The position numbers and the translations under genes are program-made. This document shows, piece after piece, positions 1 to 9,725 of a stretch of DNA of 64,000 nt (position 1 is its first letter; every line of letters begins with the position of its first letter). The notes under the pieces are model-generated. The model saw only the letters and a list, made by a program, of their open reading frames with translations, did not search any database and was not told the origin of the DNA. Location of the stretch: NCBI RefSeq assembly GCF_003946045.1, contig NZ_RHNW01000001.1, positions 455,825 through 519,824 on the forward strand. The letters are read 5' to 3'. This DNA is from Levilactobacillus mulengensis (lineage in GTDB: Bacteria > Bacillota > Bacilli > Lactobacillales > Lactobacillaceae).

Positions 1-1172
1 AACGATGAAGCGTTGGCTGCGTCGGAAGCGGCGCTGTTAGCCGTTGCGTAGGCAGCAACCGCCGCCGCGTTACTGGTATCGTATTGCGTGGCGTTGTAAG
101 CACTACTTGCTGCCGTAGCAGCGGCAATGGCTGCTTCACTAGCTGCGGCAGCGGCTGAGAACGTTGGCAAATTAGCGCTGCTTACCATGTCTTTCAGACC
201 AACAGCGGCGGCTGATTTGGCAATCGCTGCGGTACTGGAAGCCAGGTTGGCGTATGACGTTGCGTTACTTGCGGCTGATTTAGCTGCCGTCAGAGCTGAC
301 ACATAATTGTTCATTAAGCTGTCTGAATCACCCATGCCGTCAGCAACCGCTTGTTTGTAACCAGAAGCTAAACTGCTGTAGTAATGCGTTAACTCAGAAG
401 CGGTATCCGTCTTGGCTGCGTAGCTACTGGTTGCTGTGTAGGCGTTATTCACGTCACTCGTTGGTACCAGCGCTGCATAACTACTAGCGGTCGTGGCACT
501 GGCCTTGGCAGCAGCGGCGGCACTGGCAGCGGCACTAGCATCGTTGTCAGCATCCGTGGCGACCTTCGTCTCGTCAGATGTTCCCACCGTCACAGTATCG
601 CTTTCAGCTACGGGCGTGACAACGGCCTTCTTAGTCGTTGCGACCTTCGCAACCGTCTTGGTCACGTTGGCACTCAGCGTCACATCTGTCTTAACGTTGG
701 CAGCGGCACTGGACGCGATGCTCGCAGCGTCTGATGTTGACGTCGCTGTGCTAGTCGCGTCAGCACTAATGGCGGTTGCCGTCGTACTACTATTGTTGCT
801 TGAAGATGAAGCGGCTGAACTGCTGGCGTCGGAAACCGGTGCAGATTCAACTACCACCTTAGATGAAGCACTTGAGGCTGATGAACTGGCAGCGCTAGTC
901 TCGCTGTTCGCACCCGCACTGTTGACTGTTGATTCGCTCTTCTGTTCCTGCTGATCCGCCGCCGAACTCGTTGAACTGGCAGCTGATGTGGCGACTTTAG
1001 TACTGTTGGTTGCGTCATCCGTGCTCGTTGCATCCGCACTGGCTGACAGCGTTCCTGCACCTAATAACGAAAAGGATGCCAATGCAGCGAAGACCCAGGT
1101 CTTCCCTACCTTGTACATCTTGTACCGTAATTTAGGGTCGCCGTTAAAAGCCTTATTCCGCATGAATTTCAC
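1..1172 (-). CDS. Ser/Ala-rich surface protein with KxYKxGKxW signal peptide (5' part; runs off the left edge)
   Basis: This is the N-terminal ~390 residues of an open frame that continues past the left edge. A GTG start at 1172 lies 8 nt after a GGAGGA ribosome binding site (1181-1186). The N-terminus contains KMYKVGKTW, a match to the KxYKxGKxW signal motif that routes large adhesins through an accessory or adapted Sec pathway in lactobacilli. A hydrophobic stretch and an ASA cleavage region follow, at about residues 25-50. The rest is dominated by Ser, Ala, Thr, Asp and Asn, typical of a glycosylated stalk or adhesin; no folded domain is visible in the part present. A function such as mucus binding or aggregation is only inference, because the functional domains and any LPxTG anchor lie outside the window. 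Confidence 0.85.
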   Translation of the reverse strand, partial: MKFMRNKAFNGDPKLRYKMYKVGKTWVFAALASFSLLGAGTLSASADATSTDDATNSTKVATSAASSTSSAADQQEQKSESTVNSAGANSETSAASSSASSASSKVVVESAPVSDASSSAASSSSNNSSTTATAISADATSTATSTSDAASIASSAAANVKTDVTLSANVTKTVAKVATTKKAVVTPVAESDTVTVGTSDETKVATDADNDASAAASAAAAAKASATTASSYAALVPTSDVNNAYTATSSYAAKTDTASELTHYYSSLASGYKQAVADGMGDSDSLMNNYVSALTAAKSAASNATSYANLASSTAAIAKSAAAVGLKDMVSSANLPTFSAAAAASEAAIAAATAASSAYNATQYDTSNAAAVAAYATANSAASDAANASS

Positions 1173-1970
1173 TTTTAATGTCCTCCTTAAAAGTTGACTT
1201 GCAATAGATGAGTGACAATCGCTACTCCTAGTGATTGAGTTTCCCAAAAATTAGTGAACTTACATTGAATGGTCTATACACATTTCCCTAATAAAGGGTC
1301 TCCCCTATAAACCATCCCCTAACAATTGCTATTCTAGCATAGATTTACTCTACGCACTGTTTTAAAAGTAAATTTATTGACAATATTTCTAAGATTTTGC
1401 TAAATCTAAGTAAAGTGTTAAAACAATCACATCAAACTTTTCATCAACATTTTGCCTGTAAATATCGAGTTTTTATCCGATTAATCAGACTTTTTCCTGA
1501 TTAGTTCAGTTTACAAATCGCGATAAATAGGCATTTTATGTGTGTTAACTAATTGTTATCATTCTATCGTGCGATAAATACAGGGGTTATACCATTAACT
1601 GTTCTAAAGCCGTCAAAACATATTCATGGTTTTGAAAAATTATATTTTGATGAAAATATTGTCCATATGACGATTTATGCGCAAATGATTATTGGCCATT
1701 TTTACGATCAAAAATCAAGCATTTAGTTTAGAAATCCTTAACTTTTAACGTAAATCATTTTACCATCCACACATATTTGTAAATGTGTAACATTAATATT
1801 CTTCGTGATTTTAACTATTTTATTCACCGGTCTATTAATCCATTTATATTTCAACTCGGCCGACATCACCTCAGGTCATCAGCTTTCAGAAACCGTTTTC
1901 ATTGCTAACTTGTCGAATTACGACCAGTCACCCCCGTATAAACCAACAATAATTGGATATTTATCGACAC
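1173..1970. other. AT-rich intergenic region upstream of the surface protein gene
   Basis: About 800 bp much richer in A and T than its surroundings, between the surface protein start and the terminator of the pseudouridine synthase operon. It presumably holds the promoter and a long leader for the surface protein. I could not pick a convincing -35/-10 pair or a repeat. A 69-codon frame at 1805-2014 has no ribosome binding site and runs into the terminator, so it is not called. Confidence 0.5.
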
Positions 1971-2002
1971 AAAAATCCCGCCAACAGACTGCGTTGACGG
2001 GA
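1971..2002 (-). terminator. Rho-independent terminator of the relQ-nadK-rluA operon
   Basis: Inverted repeat TCCCGCCAAC (1976-1985) and GTTGACGGGA (1993-2002). Read on the minus strand it is followed by a T run at 1975-1971, 18 nt after the pseudouridine synthase stop codon. Confidence 0.85.
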
Positions 2003-2019
2003 CCTTTTACCTAGATTGT

Positions 2020-2919
2020 TCAGTTTATAAGCTCGTTAGTGATAACCGCTGCCATGTCATCCGGCAGTGGTGCGTAGCAGGTGATCCATTTTCCCAGGAA
2101 GGGCTGATAGAAGCGCAAACGCGCGCAGTGCAGGGCTTGGCGGTGAATCCAGGGGTTGGTTTGTTTGCCGTACAACCAATCTCCCACTAGCGGATGCCCA
2201 ATCGACTGACAATGGACCCGAATTTGATGGGTCCGGCCGGTATGGAGCTTGAGGGCTAGTAAGGTGGCCGAACGAGAACGACCCCGGACCCAGAACTCTG
2301 TCTGGGCCGCGCGCCCATCTGGCCGAACGGTTCGTTTGATAAAGGAATCCGCTGATCGCCCAATCGGCTGGTCGATCAGCTGGTGATCCACAGGAATTCG
2401 GCCAGTCGCCAGCGCAATGTAGCGCTTGTCCAGCGCGTGATCCTTCAGCTGCTTATCCAGAATGGAATGGGCAAAGTGATGTTTGGCAAACAGCACCGCC
2501 CCACTGGTCTCCCGGTCCAAGCGCGTCACAATGTGGGTCACCGTGCTAGGCGCGTGGATGGCTGTCAGATGCCCTTTGACCCGATTAGCTAACGTATCAA
2601 CTGGATACAGGTGTGACGGCACAGAGGCCATCTCAGCCGGTTTATTGACGACTAAGAAGTGCGGGTCCTCATACAGGATGTCCAGCGGCTTAAATGACGT
2701 TGCCACGTGGTCGTTGGCCTGTTCCGGTGGCAGCTGTAATCCCACCGTTTGCCCTGGCTGGGCCATTGCAATCACGCGGACCTCTTCCCCATCCAAGGTG
2801 ATGATGCCGCCGTGAAATTTCACGCGCTTCAAAAAGGTGCGGGTGACCCCGTGGGCCATCAGCACCGTGCGTACGTGGACCGGACTCTCACCGGTCACTG
2901 TCCATTTAAAATCGATCAT
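2020..2919 (-). CDS. RluA-family 23S rRNA/tRNA pseudouridine synthase
   Basis: 299-residue pseudouridine synthase of the RluA/RluC/RluD family, isomerising uridine in structured RNA. The catalytic aspartate motif is present as [12 protein letters not shown] near residues 128-140, and the family's [17 protein letters not shown] block lies in the C-terminal half. The N-terminal ~60 residues look like a short S4-like RNA-binding region. The start ATG overlaps the nadK stop by 4 nt, so the two are translationally coupled. The neighbours relQ and nadK match the Bacillus subtilis yjbM-yjbN-yjbO order, so this is the YjbO equivalent. The exact target base cannot be read from sequence. Confidence 0.93.
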   Translation of the reverse strand: MIDFKWTVTGESPVHVRTVLMAHGVTRTFLKRVKFHGGIITLDGEEVRVIAMAQPGQTVGLQLPPEQANDHVATSFKPLDILYEDPHFLVVNKPAEMASVPSHLYPVDTLANRVKGHLTAIHAPSTVTHIVTRLDRETSGAVLFAKHHFAHSILDKQLKDHALDKRYIALATGRIPVDHQLIDQPIGRSADSFIKRTVRPDGRAAQTEFWVRGRSRSATLLALKLHTGRTHQIRVHCQSIGHPLVGDWLYGKQTNPWIHRQALHCARLRFYQPFLGKWITCYAPLPDDMAAVITNELIN

Positions 2920-3719
2920 GCATTCTCCCTTCCGATGAAGGAAGCCTCGACCCGTTGCCAGAAATGAGTATGGCGGTACTCAGCGAAGGCGATCCGTTGC
3001 CGTGCGATGCGGTACGAAATGGCCTTGATGGGCCGGCCCTCGATGCCGAGTTGGTCACACATCAAGACGTTATCGGTCGGGTCCGTCGGCTCGATACGAA
3101 TCCATTCGTCCGCCGGGATAATCAGGGGCGAACCCAATGTCCGGAAGACTAAATTGTTAATGGACGCAATCTCTGCCATTTGAATCGCGTTGAACCGCGG
3201 GTTGATGACCGCCCCACCCACTGACTTGTTGTAGGCCGTGGAACCCGTCGGCGTCGAGATACACAGGCCATCCCCCCGAAAGCTTTCGAAGAGTTCGTCC
3301 TTGATGTACACGTCCGCGACCATGGTCCCAGACACCTTCTTAATGGTGGATTCATTTAACGCCAGGGCCTGGTCCGAGTGCGTACCATCCGCGTAGTCGA
3401 CCTGAATCGACAGCAGTGGATAGCTCACACTTTGGCCGTTGTCGTCGGCTAAACTATCGACCAGCTCCTGGACCTCATAGTCCCGCCAGTCGGTGTAGAA
3501 ACCCAGGTGACCGGTATGGATCCCGACAAAGCGGACCTTGTCGAGCCGGTCATTGTAATGGTGAAACGCGGATAGCAGCGTGCCATCCCCGCCGACCGTG
3601 ACCACGATGTCTGGATTCAGACTATCGATGGTCACCCCCGCAGCCTCTAAGCCGCGGTGCAGCGCCGTCGCCACCTTCTGTGAGGACGGGCCGTTATTAC
3701 TAAAAATGGAAACCTTCAT
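2916..3719 (-). CDS. nadK: NAD kinase
   Basis: 267-residue ATP-NAD kinase that phosphorylates NAD to NADP. The diagnostic GGDGT motif sits at about residues 43-47 ([14 protein letters not shown]), and the conserved [16 protein letters not shown] block is present near residue 150. Length is typical of short Gram-positive NadK (PpnK). It starts 2 nt after the relQ stop and overlaps the following pseudouridine synthase by 4 nt, so alarmone synthesis, NADP supply and RNA modification share one transcript, as in other Firmicutes. Confidence 0.97.
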   Translation of the reverse strand: MKVSIFSNNGPSSQKVATALHRGLEAAGVTIDSLNPDIVVTVGGDGTLLSAFHHYNDRLDKVRFVGIHTGHLGFYTDWRDYEVQELVDSLADDNGQSVSYPLLSIQVDYADGTHSDQALALNESTIKKVSGTMVADVYIKDELFESFRGDGLCISTPTGSTAYNKSVGGAVINPRFNAIQMAEIASINNLVFRTLGSPLIIPADEWIRIEPTDPTDNVLMCDQLGIEGRPIKAISYRIARQRIAFAEYRHTHFWQRVEASFIGRENA

Positions 3720-3721
3720 AA

Positions 3722-4378
3722 CTAATCTTCCTTATTCTGATGAGGCGTTCCATCCACATCGCTCTCATGCTTCGGCGTATATTGCTGGGCCTCTTGAATT
3801 TCTTCACGAATCTCGGACATTTCCGTGTCCAACTTAAAGGCGGCCTCGGCTGCCCGTTGTAAGCGGTCGCTGAGTTCCTCAGGAAAGGCGCCCTGGTATT
3901 TGTAATTTAATGAATGCTCGATGGTGGCCCAAAAGTTCATGGCCAGCGTCCGCACCTGAATCTCGGCCAGAATTTTCTTCTCGCCGGAAACCAGCTGAAC
4001 CGGATATTCCACCACAATATGGTAAGACCGATAACCACTCGGCTTCTCGTTATGGATGTAATCCCGTTCCTCCAGAATCGTCAGGTCGGTCCGCCGCCGT
4101 AACAGGTCGACGACTTGATAAATGTCTTCCACAAACTGACACATGATCCGCAAGCCCGCAATGTCTTGCATATCCTGTTCCAGTCGTTCCTCGGCCACGT
4201 GACGCCGGGACATCTTTTCCTTGATGCTGGGGACTGGCTTGACCCGACCCGTCACGAACTCGATCGGCGGCCGCTCATTTTTATTTTCAAATTGCTTGCG
4301 GATACCGCGGAGCTTCACCTTGAGCTCGCTCACGGCCTGTTGATAGGGCAATAAAAATTGATCCCAGTTCGTTACCAT
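3722..4378 (-). CDS. relQ: Small alarmone synthetase, GTP pyrophosphokinase RelQ (YjbM)
   Basis: 218-residue single-domain (p)ppGpp synthetase lacking the HD hydrolase and TGS/ACT regions of long RSH proteins. Typical RelA/SpoT synthetase signatures are visible: [23 protein letters not shown] and [29 protein letters not shown]-type ribosome binding site lies about 7 nt before the ATG. It is the first gene of the relQ-nadK-rluA operon and divergent from spxH, the arrangement found around yjbM in Bacillus. The C-terminal ~40 residues are acidic and Gln-rich. Confidence 0.95.
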   Translation of the reverse strand: MVTNWDQFLLPYQQAVSELKVKLRGIRKQFENKNERPPIEFVTGRVKPVPSIKEKMSRRHVAEERLEQDMQDIAGLRIMCQFVEDIYQVVDLLRRRTDLTILEERDYIHNEKPSGYRSYHIVVEYPVQLVSGEKKILAEIQVRTLAMNFWATIEHSLNYKYQGAFPEELSDRLQRAAEAAFKLDTEMSEIREEIQEAQQYTPKHESDVDGTPHQNKED

Positions 4379-4736
4379 AATGACTATCCCCCAACCTTAA
4401 TTCCACGTTTACCCCGGAAGTAATTCCGACGTAAAACATGACTCATCTCTCGATTTTACCATATTTTCTCAGCAACTGAGAGTAATTACCTCTTTAATTT
4501 GTTAAGCATTTCACTTATCGTTCGATGAATGGACTGACTCCCTTTTACGAGGCGTTTAGCTTTACGTCCGCTTAAAAATGTTGCATGATAGGGTTGCGTT
4601 TTAAACGAACGGTCTCCACCTCAAACAAACGTTCCAATTGCTATTTTTTGAAATTTTGGTAATGTAGTGGTATTGTTACTTTTTGTTTGGCGACCCTTGC
4701 TGATTGCCAACTAGGACAGGTATAGGAGGAAGCAAT
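4379..4736. promoter_or_regulatory. Divergent promoter region relQ / spxH
   Basis: 358 bp intergenic region serving two outward-facing genes. For spxH a plausible promoter is TTGCTA, 16 nt, then TAATGT around 4636-4665, but it is not strong. No repeat or structured RNA was recognised here. Confidence 0.4.
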
Positions 4737-5387
4737 GTGTTAGAAGTCTATTTGTTCGTCAACCCGCTCGGTGCGCGTTGTATGCGTTCTGAACGAAATA
4801 TCATGCGGTTGGCCGATCATCTTAATAGCAAGGTGTCGTTCCAGTTTGTTCCGTTGCTTAACCAACAGATCATCGCGCAATCCCTCTCTTCGCGGCCAAC
4901 GCTCGCTGAGAGAAATGCGCGCTTCAACGTCACCTACCAAGCAATTTTGGCTTATAAGGCCGCCCTTTTTCAAGGTAAGCGTAAGGGGCGCAAGTTCCTG
5001 CTCAACATGCAGGATGCCGTTGTCAGTCAGCACCAAAGTTTTACGGAAGAACTGACTTTAGAAATGGCCAAGAAGTGCCACCTGGACCTCGACATGTTCA
5101 CGGAAGACTGTCAATCCGATCTGGCGAAACAAGCCTTCAAGACGGATCAAAAGTTAGCGGCTGAAATGAAGATCGAACAATCCTCATCCGCTGTGATTTT
5201 TAACTGTGATGTTTCCGACTGTGGGTTACTCTTAAACGACGTGACTTATGATGCCCTCTGCGACGTCTGTGAAAGCCAAGGCGTTGCCACGAAAGAAATG
5301 TTAATGGCTGAACCTAATTATCAAACTAATGAACAGGCGACTTCATTAATGCTGGGCAGTAATCAACCTAATCTGCGGGTGTTGTAG
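4737..5387 (+). CDS. spxH: DsbA-superfamily ClpXP adaptor SpxH (YjbH)-like protein
   Basis: 216-residue thioredoxin-fold protein of the YjbH/SpxH family, which in Bacillus presents the regulator Spx to ClpXP for degradation. The N-terminal YLFVNPLGARCMRSE corresponds to the CxxC region, but only the second cysteine is kept. GTG at 4737 is chosen because AGGAGGA (4724-4730) lies 6 nt before it; a longer TTG-started frame from 4704 would include the ribosome binding site. Its position divergent to relQ matches the yjbH-yjbM neighbourhood. Function rests on family and synteny. Confidence 0.82.
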   Translation: MLEVYLFVNPLGARCMRSERNIMRLADHLNSKVSFQFVPLLNQQIIAQSLSSRPTLAERNARFNVTYQAILAYKAALFQGKRKGRKFLLNMQDAVVSQHQSFTEELTLEMAKKCHLDLDMFTEDCQSDLAKQAFKTDQKLAAEMKIEQSSSAVIFNCDVSDCGLLLNDVTYDALCDVCESQGVATKEMLMAEPNYQTNEQATSLMLGSNQPNLRVL

Positions 5388-5406
5388 TTTCGCAGCTTGT
5401 TCACCT

Positions 5407-5456
5407 AAAAAACTGGCTTCGTAAAATCTGCGTGATTTTACGGGGCCAGTTTTTTG
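5407..5456 (+). terminator. Terminator of spxH
   Basis: Long hairpin built from CTGGC and GTAAAATC on the left and GATTTTAC and GCCAG on the right, ending in TTTTTT at 5450-5456, just after the spxH stop. Confidence 0.9.
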
Positions 5457-5588
5457 TGTGAATAATTTCAGACGACAGGTTGCGACGGGTCACCTAAACC
5501 TCACCTGGCTCGCAGTGTCTCCAGCCGACTAATCGCCCGATTAATTGTAAATTTTAGCGATACATTCCCTACCGCATTAGAATCCAAT

Positions 5589-5600
5589 ATGGTATGATTG
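5589..5600 (+). promoter_or_regulatory. Extended -10 promoter of degV
   Basis: TATGGTATGAT contains TATGAT preceded by TGG, an extended -10 element, about 35 nt upstream of the degV start. No good -35 was seen. Confidence 0.4.
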
Positions 5601-5634
5601 AGCCAACTATTTTGTGGAACTGAAGGGAAAATTT

Positions 5635-6495
5635 ATGCGAACAGCTATCGTTACGGACACCGCCTCCTACCTCACCCCCGAACAGATCAAGCAATTTCAT
5701 ATCGTGGTCCTGCCCATCACCGTGATTTTGGGTGGCCAGCAGTACGCCGAATCCAAGTTAAGTCTGAAGACGTTCTACGACTATCTGAAGACGGATCAAG
5801 AGCTTCCCACCACGGCACAGGTCTCCCTGGGTCAGATTGAAGAAGCCTACGACCGACTGGCTGACGAGGGCTATGACGAGATCATCTCGATTCACCTGTC
5901 TAGTGGCATCACCTCGTTCATGAGCAACCTCAAGATGTTCTGCCGGACCTACACCAAGGCCCACATCTATCCGGTCGATTCCCTGGTCGCCAGTGCCGGC
6001 GAGGCCAACCTGTGCCTGTTAGCGGGTCAGCTGGTCGCTAACGGCAACGTAGCCGCTGACATCGTTCCCCAGCTCGAGGACTTACGCGATACCATGAACG
6101 TGTACTTTGCCGTGGACAACCTGAGTCATTTGGCCCGGACCGGTCGTCTCAGTAACCGTTCGGCCATCATCGGTAACCTGCTCAACATCAAGCCCCTCCT
6201 GACGTTCAACGACGAGGGCAAGATTATCGCCATCGGCAAGGAACGGACCATGAAGAAGGCCTTCCACTACATGACTGATAAGCTCCAGGAGACGTTGACC
6301 CAGGTCGACTATCCCCTGTTAGTCACGGTCATCAACGCCAACAACGCTGACCTAGCCGATGACTGGGACGCCGCGCTCACCGACCAATTTCCAGAAGTCC
6401 GCGTAGTTCAGAGTCAACTCGGCCCCGCCATCAGCGTCCACACGGGTGAAAAGACCATGGGCCTGATTTGGCAACGCGACTGGCAATCCTACTAG
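5635..6495 (+). CDS. DegV family fatty-acid-binding protein
   Basis: 286-residue DegV/FakB-type protein. The family carries a bound fatty acid and hands it to a fatty acid kinase. Diagnostic segments are the N-terminal AIVTDTASYL, the ISIHLSSGIT block near residue 83 and the LARTGRLSN loop near residue 165. Start: ATG 5635 has AAGGGA 6 nt upstream, whereas an in-frame GTG at 5614 has no site. Monocistronic, with its own promoter and the terminator at 6514-6562. Which fatty acid it binds cannot be told. Confidence 0.92.
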   Translation: MRTAIVTDTASYLTPEQIKQFHIVVLPITVILGGQQYAESKLSLKTFYDYLKTDQELPTTAQVSLGQIEEAYDRLADEGYDEIISIHLSSGITSFMSNLKMFCRTYTKAHIYPVDSLVASAGEANLCLLAGQLVANGNVAADIVPQLEDLRDTMNVYFAVDNLSHLARTGRLSNRSAIIGNLLNIKPLLTFNDEGKIIAIGKERTMKKAFHYMTDKLQETLTQVDYPLLVTVINANNADLADDWDAALTDQFPEVRVVQSQLGPAISVHTGEKTMGLIWQRDWQSY

Positions 6496-6513
6496 AATTT
6501 AAATGCATGTAAC

Positions 6514-6562
6514 CAAAAAGACTGAGCACCGCCCAACGTGGGTAGGCGCTCAGTCTCTTTTT
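6514..6562. terminator. Bidirectional terminator between degV and pepF
   Basis: GACTGAGC (6520-6527) pairs with GCTCAGTC (6548-6555), with an A run on the left and a T run on the right. It can end both converging genes. Confidence 0.9.
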
Positions 6563-6568
6563 TACGCA

Positions 6569-8377
6569 TTATTTTTGTAATTCATGGGCCAGTTGGCTGA
6601 ACTCAGCTAAGCGGTCATCAAACGTCTTAAATGCCGTCTGCAGGTAATCTGGCTGCGTCATGTCGACACCGGCCTTCTTCATCACGTTCAGTGGCAAATC
6701 GGAGCTCCCAGACTTCAGGTAGTTCAGGTAAGCCTCGCGCTTGGCATCATCCCCGCTCAACACGCGTTGGGCCAAGGTCGTTGCGGCCGCGAAACCAGTG
6801 GAATACTGGTAAACGTAGTAGTTGTAGTAGAAATGCGGAATCCGCGTCCACTCGTCGGCGATTTGGGGATCGGACACGACCCCATCGCCGTAGTAACGCC
6901 GGTTCAGGTCACCGTAGAATTTACTCATGAAGTCGGCCGTCAGGGTCTCCCCGGCAGCGGCTTGCGTGTGAATGTAGTCTTCAAATTCAGCGAACTGGGT
7001 CTGCCGGTAAACGGTCCCCTTGAACCCATCCAGGTAGTGGTTCAACACGTAGGCCCGCACCTGGGGATCCGTTTGCGTCTTCAACAGATAATCCGTTAAG
7101 AGATTTTCGTTCGTCGTCGAAGCAATTTCGGCCACAAAGATGGAGTAATCCCCGTACTGGTAGGGTTGGTTCGTCCGGGTGTAATGGCTGTGCATGCTGT
7201 GACCCATTTCGTGGACCAGCGTGAACAGACTTTCCAGGCTGTCCTGCCAGTTCAACAGGATGTAAGGCTTGGTGTCGTACATCCCACCGGAATAGGCCCC
7301 CGTACGCTTGCCTTCGTTTTCCACGACGTCAATCGCGCGGGTATCGAACATCTTCTGCACGTTGGCCACGTAATCGGGACCCAGCACGCTCAGCGCCTTC
7401 AAGGCTTCCTGCTGGGCTTCCACGTAGGTGTAGCTCAGGCTAGGTTCCCCGGTGATTGGCGTGTACAGGTCGTACATGTGCAGTTCGGGCAGGCCCAGGA
7501 TTTCCTTACGCAGGTTCACGTATTGGTGCAAGGAATCCAGGTGATCGTTGACCGTCTTGACCAGCGTGTCGTAAACCACGGCGGGCACGTTGTTGACACT
7601 CATCGCAGCTTCACGGGCACTGGCATAATGACGAACGTCAGCGTTAAAATTGTGCGTTTTAACTTCGCTAGCCAGCGTGGAGGCAAAGGTATGCCGGAAT
7701 TGTTGATAGACGCTGTACAGGGCCTTAAAAGCCTGTTCACGGACGGCAGGCGTGGTGGATTCCAGCAGGACCCCATAGAGGCCTTCGGAAAGCCGGACGT
7801 CGTCACCCTTTTCGTCTTGAACGACGGGGAACTTCAAGTCGGCATCGCTCAGCACGCTGTAGGTCTTCGATGAGGCGGCGAAAATGTCGCTGGCCCCAGC
7901 CAAGAGCTTTTCTTCTTGAACGGACAGTGTGTGGGCCCGTTGTTGCCCTAAGACATCAAAGATGTGTTGATACGCCGCTAATTTCGGCTCAGCATCGATC
8001 AGCTTTTGCAGGTCGGCTGGGTCCAAAGCCAAGACTTCTGGCTCGAACCAGGACGCCGCTGCGCCAACCGTTGCCAAGAGGCCTTCCGCCTGGCCCATTA
8101 GGGCTTGGGCGGCCGCATCGCCGGTATCCTGATCATTCTTCAGGGAGGCGTAAACGTAAACGCGTTCTAAATGGCGTTCCAGGTCAAAGTTGGCCTTGGT
8201 CACGCGGTACAGGTCGGCACCGCTCTGGGATAATTGTCCCTTCATGGCGGCCATCTTCGTCGCTTCGGCTTGGACGTCCTTCACGGCAGCCTTAAAAGCC
8301 GCATCATCGGGGTAAATCGTGGTTAAGTCCCAGGTCAGGGCCGTGGGAACTGCGGAACGTTTGGGAATTTGTTTCAA
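6569..8377 (-). CDS. pepF: Oligoendopeptidase F (M3 family)
   Basis: 602-residue zinc oligopeptidase that cuts intracellular peptides of about 7-17 residues. The zinc site is HEMGHSMHSHY near residue 390, and the PepF-type N-terminus (LTWDLTTIYPDDAAF) is present. The first ATG (8386) directly abuts the AAAGGAGG site. The in-frame TTG three codons later (8377), 9 nt from the site, is more credible and gives MKQIPKRS. Full length for the family. It converges with degV and has no operon partner. Confidence 0.94.
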   Translation of the reverse strand: MKQIPKRSAVPTALTWDLTTIYPDDAAFKAAVKDVQAEATKMAAMKGQLSQSGADLYRVTKANFDLERHLERVYVYASLKNDQDTGDAAAQALMGQAEGLLATVGAAASWFEPEVLALDPADLQKLIDAEPKLAAYQHIFDVLGQQRAHTLSVQEEKLLAGASDIFAASSKTYSVLSDADLKFPVVQDEKGDDVRLSEGLYGVLLESTTPAVREQAFKALYSVYQQFRHTFASTLASEVKTHNFNADVRHYASAREAAMSVNNVPAVVYDTLVKTVNDHLDSLHQYVNLRKEILGLPELHMYDLYTPITGEPSLSYTYVEAQQEALKALSVLGPDYVANVQKMFDTRAIDVVENEGKRTGAYSGGMYDTKPYILLNWQDSLESLFTLVHEMGHSMHSHYTRTNQPYQYGDYSIFVAEIASTTNENLLTDYLLKTQTDPQVRAYVLNHYLDGFKGTVYRQTQFAEFEDYIHTQAAAGETLTADFMSKFYGDLNRRYYGDGVVSDPQIADEWTRIPHFYYNYYVYQYSTGFAAATTLAQRVLSGDDAKREAYLNYLKSGSSDLPLNVMKKAGVDMTQPDYLQTAFKTFDDRLAEFSQLAHELQK

Positions 8378-8442
8378 ATTTCTCATCCTCCTTTAACATT
8401 GCATAGCAATATTTTACCACTTTCACCCGTGCCATAGGGAAA

Positions 8443-9537
8443 TCAGCCCAAAACTTTCTCATCATTTTCTAACCAGTCGGTGTAATCTGCATCCCAATGC
8501 GGTTCCGAGATAATTTGCCAGCCCACCGTTGTCCGTTTGATCAGGTCCGCATGGGTCAAATCGGCTAGTAAATCATCGATGGCGGTCAAATAGGCCGTCT
8601 GCCCGGTAAACCGAACCGCCGTGACCTCGCCACCCACCAGCTGAAAGGCCGCCCACGCCAAGCGTTCCAGGGTATCCGTCAAAACATTCGACCGTTCAAA
8701 TAGCCACGCCGCCAAAATAATACGCCAGAGTAACAGCCCACGGCCAAAGATGGGGGCCGTAACTGTCACCGTTGCCAACACCTGGGGAAATCCGGCCAAA
8801 TGATGACCCGTCAAATAAACCGCTGTCTGTAAGGGTTTGAGTGCGGTGGACGACCGACGTAAATCCCGGTCCAGTTCCCAGCGAAACCGTGCCAGATTCG
8901 GTTGCGCCCACCACAAACGGCGCTGCGACCCGGCCGATAAGTCGGCTACATTCGCAAGCCAAACCGACTGACACAGATAGTCACCGGTAGTGGCCTGACA
9001 GATGTGATGGTCGACGCGCAGTTGATTGCTCTCCACGTCCCAAAATAACAGGCAAAGTCCCCACCCATTTAACCAGCCGGCAAAGCGGTCGATCAAATGC
9101 CACCCCAATTTTTGCTTGGCGAACCGGCTCCCCAGTAACCAGAGTGGATACACGCCCAAGCCTTGATAGCCCAGCGTCCGCTCAGTAACCTCGTCACGAC
9201 TGATGGGGCTACACTGAAATTCCAGGGCAATCGGCCGCGGCTGGTGGTCAATCCAACAGTCGGCCCGCTGGGCAATACTGGGTAGGACCCGTTCCAAGGT
9301 GATGGCTCCCCAAGGAACGAAGAAGTCAGCCAACTGACGTTTCCCCAACACGTGCTGGGACGTCTCCCCTTCGCCCTTAACCGTGCACGGCGACTGCGGT
9401 CGGTGGGCAAAGTACGGCTGTACCCGCGTCCCATGGTGCAAAACCACCCGTGCCTGACACGCCGGACACACGTACGACCGCCCCCGGTCAGCATTCTTCG
9501 CATCCACCAACTGTTTTTCTCGAGCCGCAATCAACAT
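8443..9537 (-). CDS. coiA: Competence protein CoiA-like nuclease
   Basis: 364-residue CoiA-family protein, in streptococci needed after DNA uptake during transformation. The N-terminal region has a zinc-ribbon-like CPACQARVVLHHGTRVQPYF followed by an FAHR motif. The nuclease core shows ADCWID followed by IALEFQCSPIS, a D...ExQ variant of the PD-(D/E)xK fold, at about residues 95-120. ATG 9537 is 8 nt from GGAGG; a TTG one codon earlier is possible. It is in the usual place next to pepF. A gene like this does not show that the organism is transformable. Confidence 0.85.
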   Translation of the reverse strand: MLIAAREKQLVDAKNADRGRSYVCPACQARVVLHHGTRVQPYFAHRPQSPCTVKGEGETSQHVLGKRQLADFFVPWGAITLERVLPSIAQRADCWIDHQPRPIALEFQCSPISRDEVTERTLGYQGLGVYPLWLLGSRFAKQKLGWHLIDRFAGWLNGWGLCLLFWDVESNQLRVDHHICQATTGDYLCQSVWLANVADLSAGSQRRLWWAQPNLARFRWELDRDLRRSSTALKPLQTAVYLTGHHLAGFPQVLATVTVTAPIFGRGLLLWRIILAAWLFERSNVLTDTLERLAWAAFQLVGGEVTAVRFTGQTAYLTAIDDLLADLTHADLIKRTTVGWQIISEPHWDADYTDWLENDEKVLG

Positions 9538-9596
9538 CAAACATCCCTCCTCACAGGTTAACTCCGTAAAGGACGGCCAAATGTTCGTGGCGAAAT

Positions 9597-9632
9597 AAAA
9601 AAAATCCGAATCCTTGGAATGGGATTCGGATT
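9597..9632 (-). terminator. Terminator between trmB and coiA (minus strand)
   Basis: ATCCGAATCC (9604-9613) pairs with GGATTCGGAT (9622-9631). An A run at 9597-9604 gives the T run for minus-strand transcripts. It lies downstream of trmB and structured element A. Confidence 0.85.
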
Positions 9633-9725
9633 AGATGCTTGTATTTTAAAAAAACATTGATGTAATGACCTATCATTCAGCAAAACGAAACATCAACACG
9701 CTTACGTACAGACGGTGAAAATACG

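Noticed and set aside
493..954. 153-codon Ala/Val/Leu-rich open frame on the plus strand
   Set aside because: It is the mirror of the Ser/Ala-rich surface protein on the other strand and has no ribosome binding site.
1805..2014. 69-codon frame with a hydrophobic start
   Set aside because: No ribosome binding site, lies in AT-rich non-coding sequence and runs through the terminator of the neighbouring operon.
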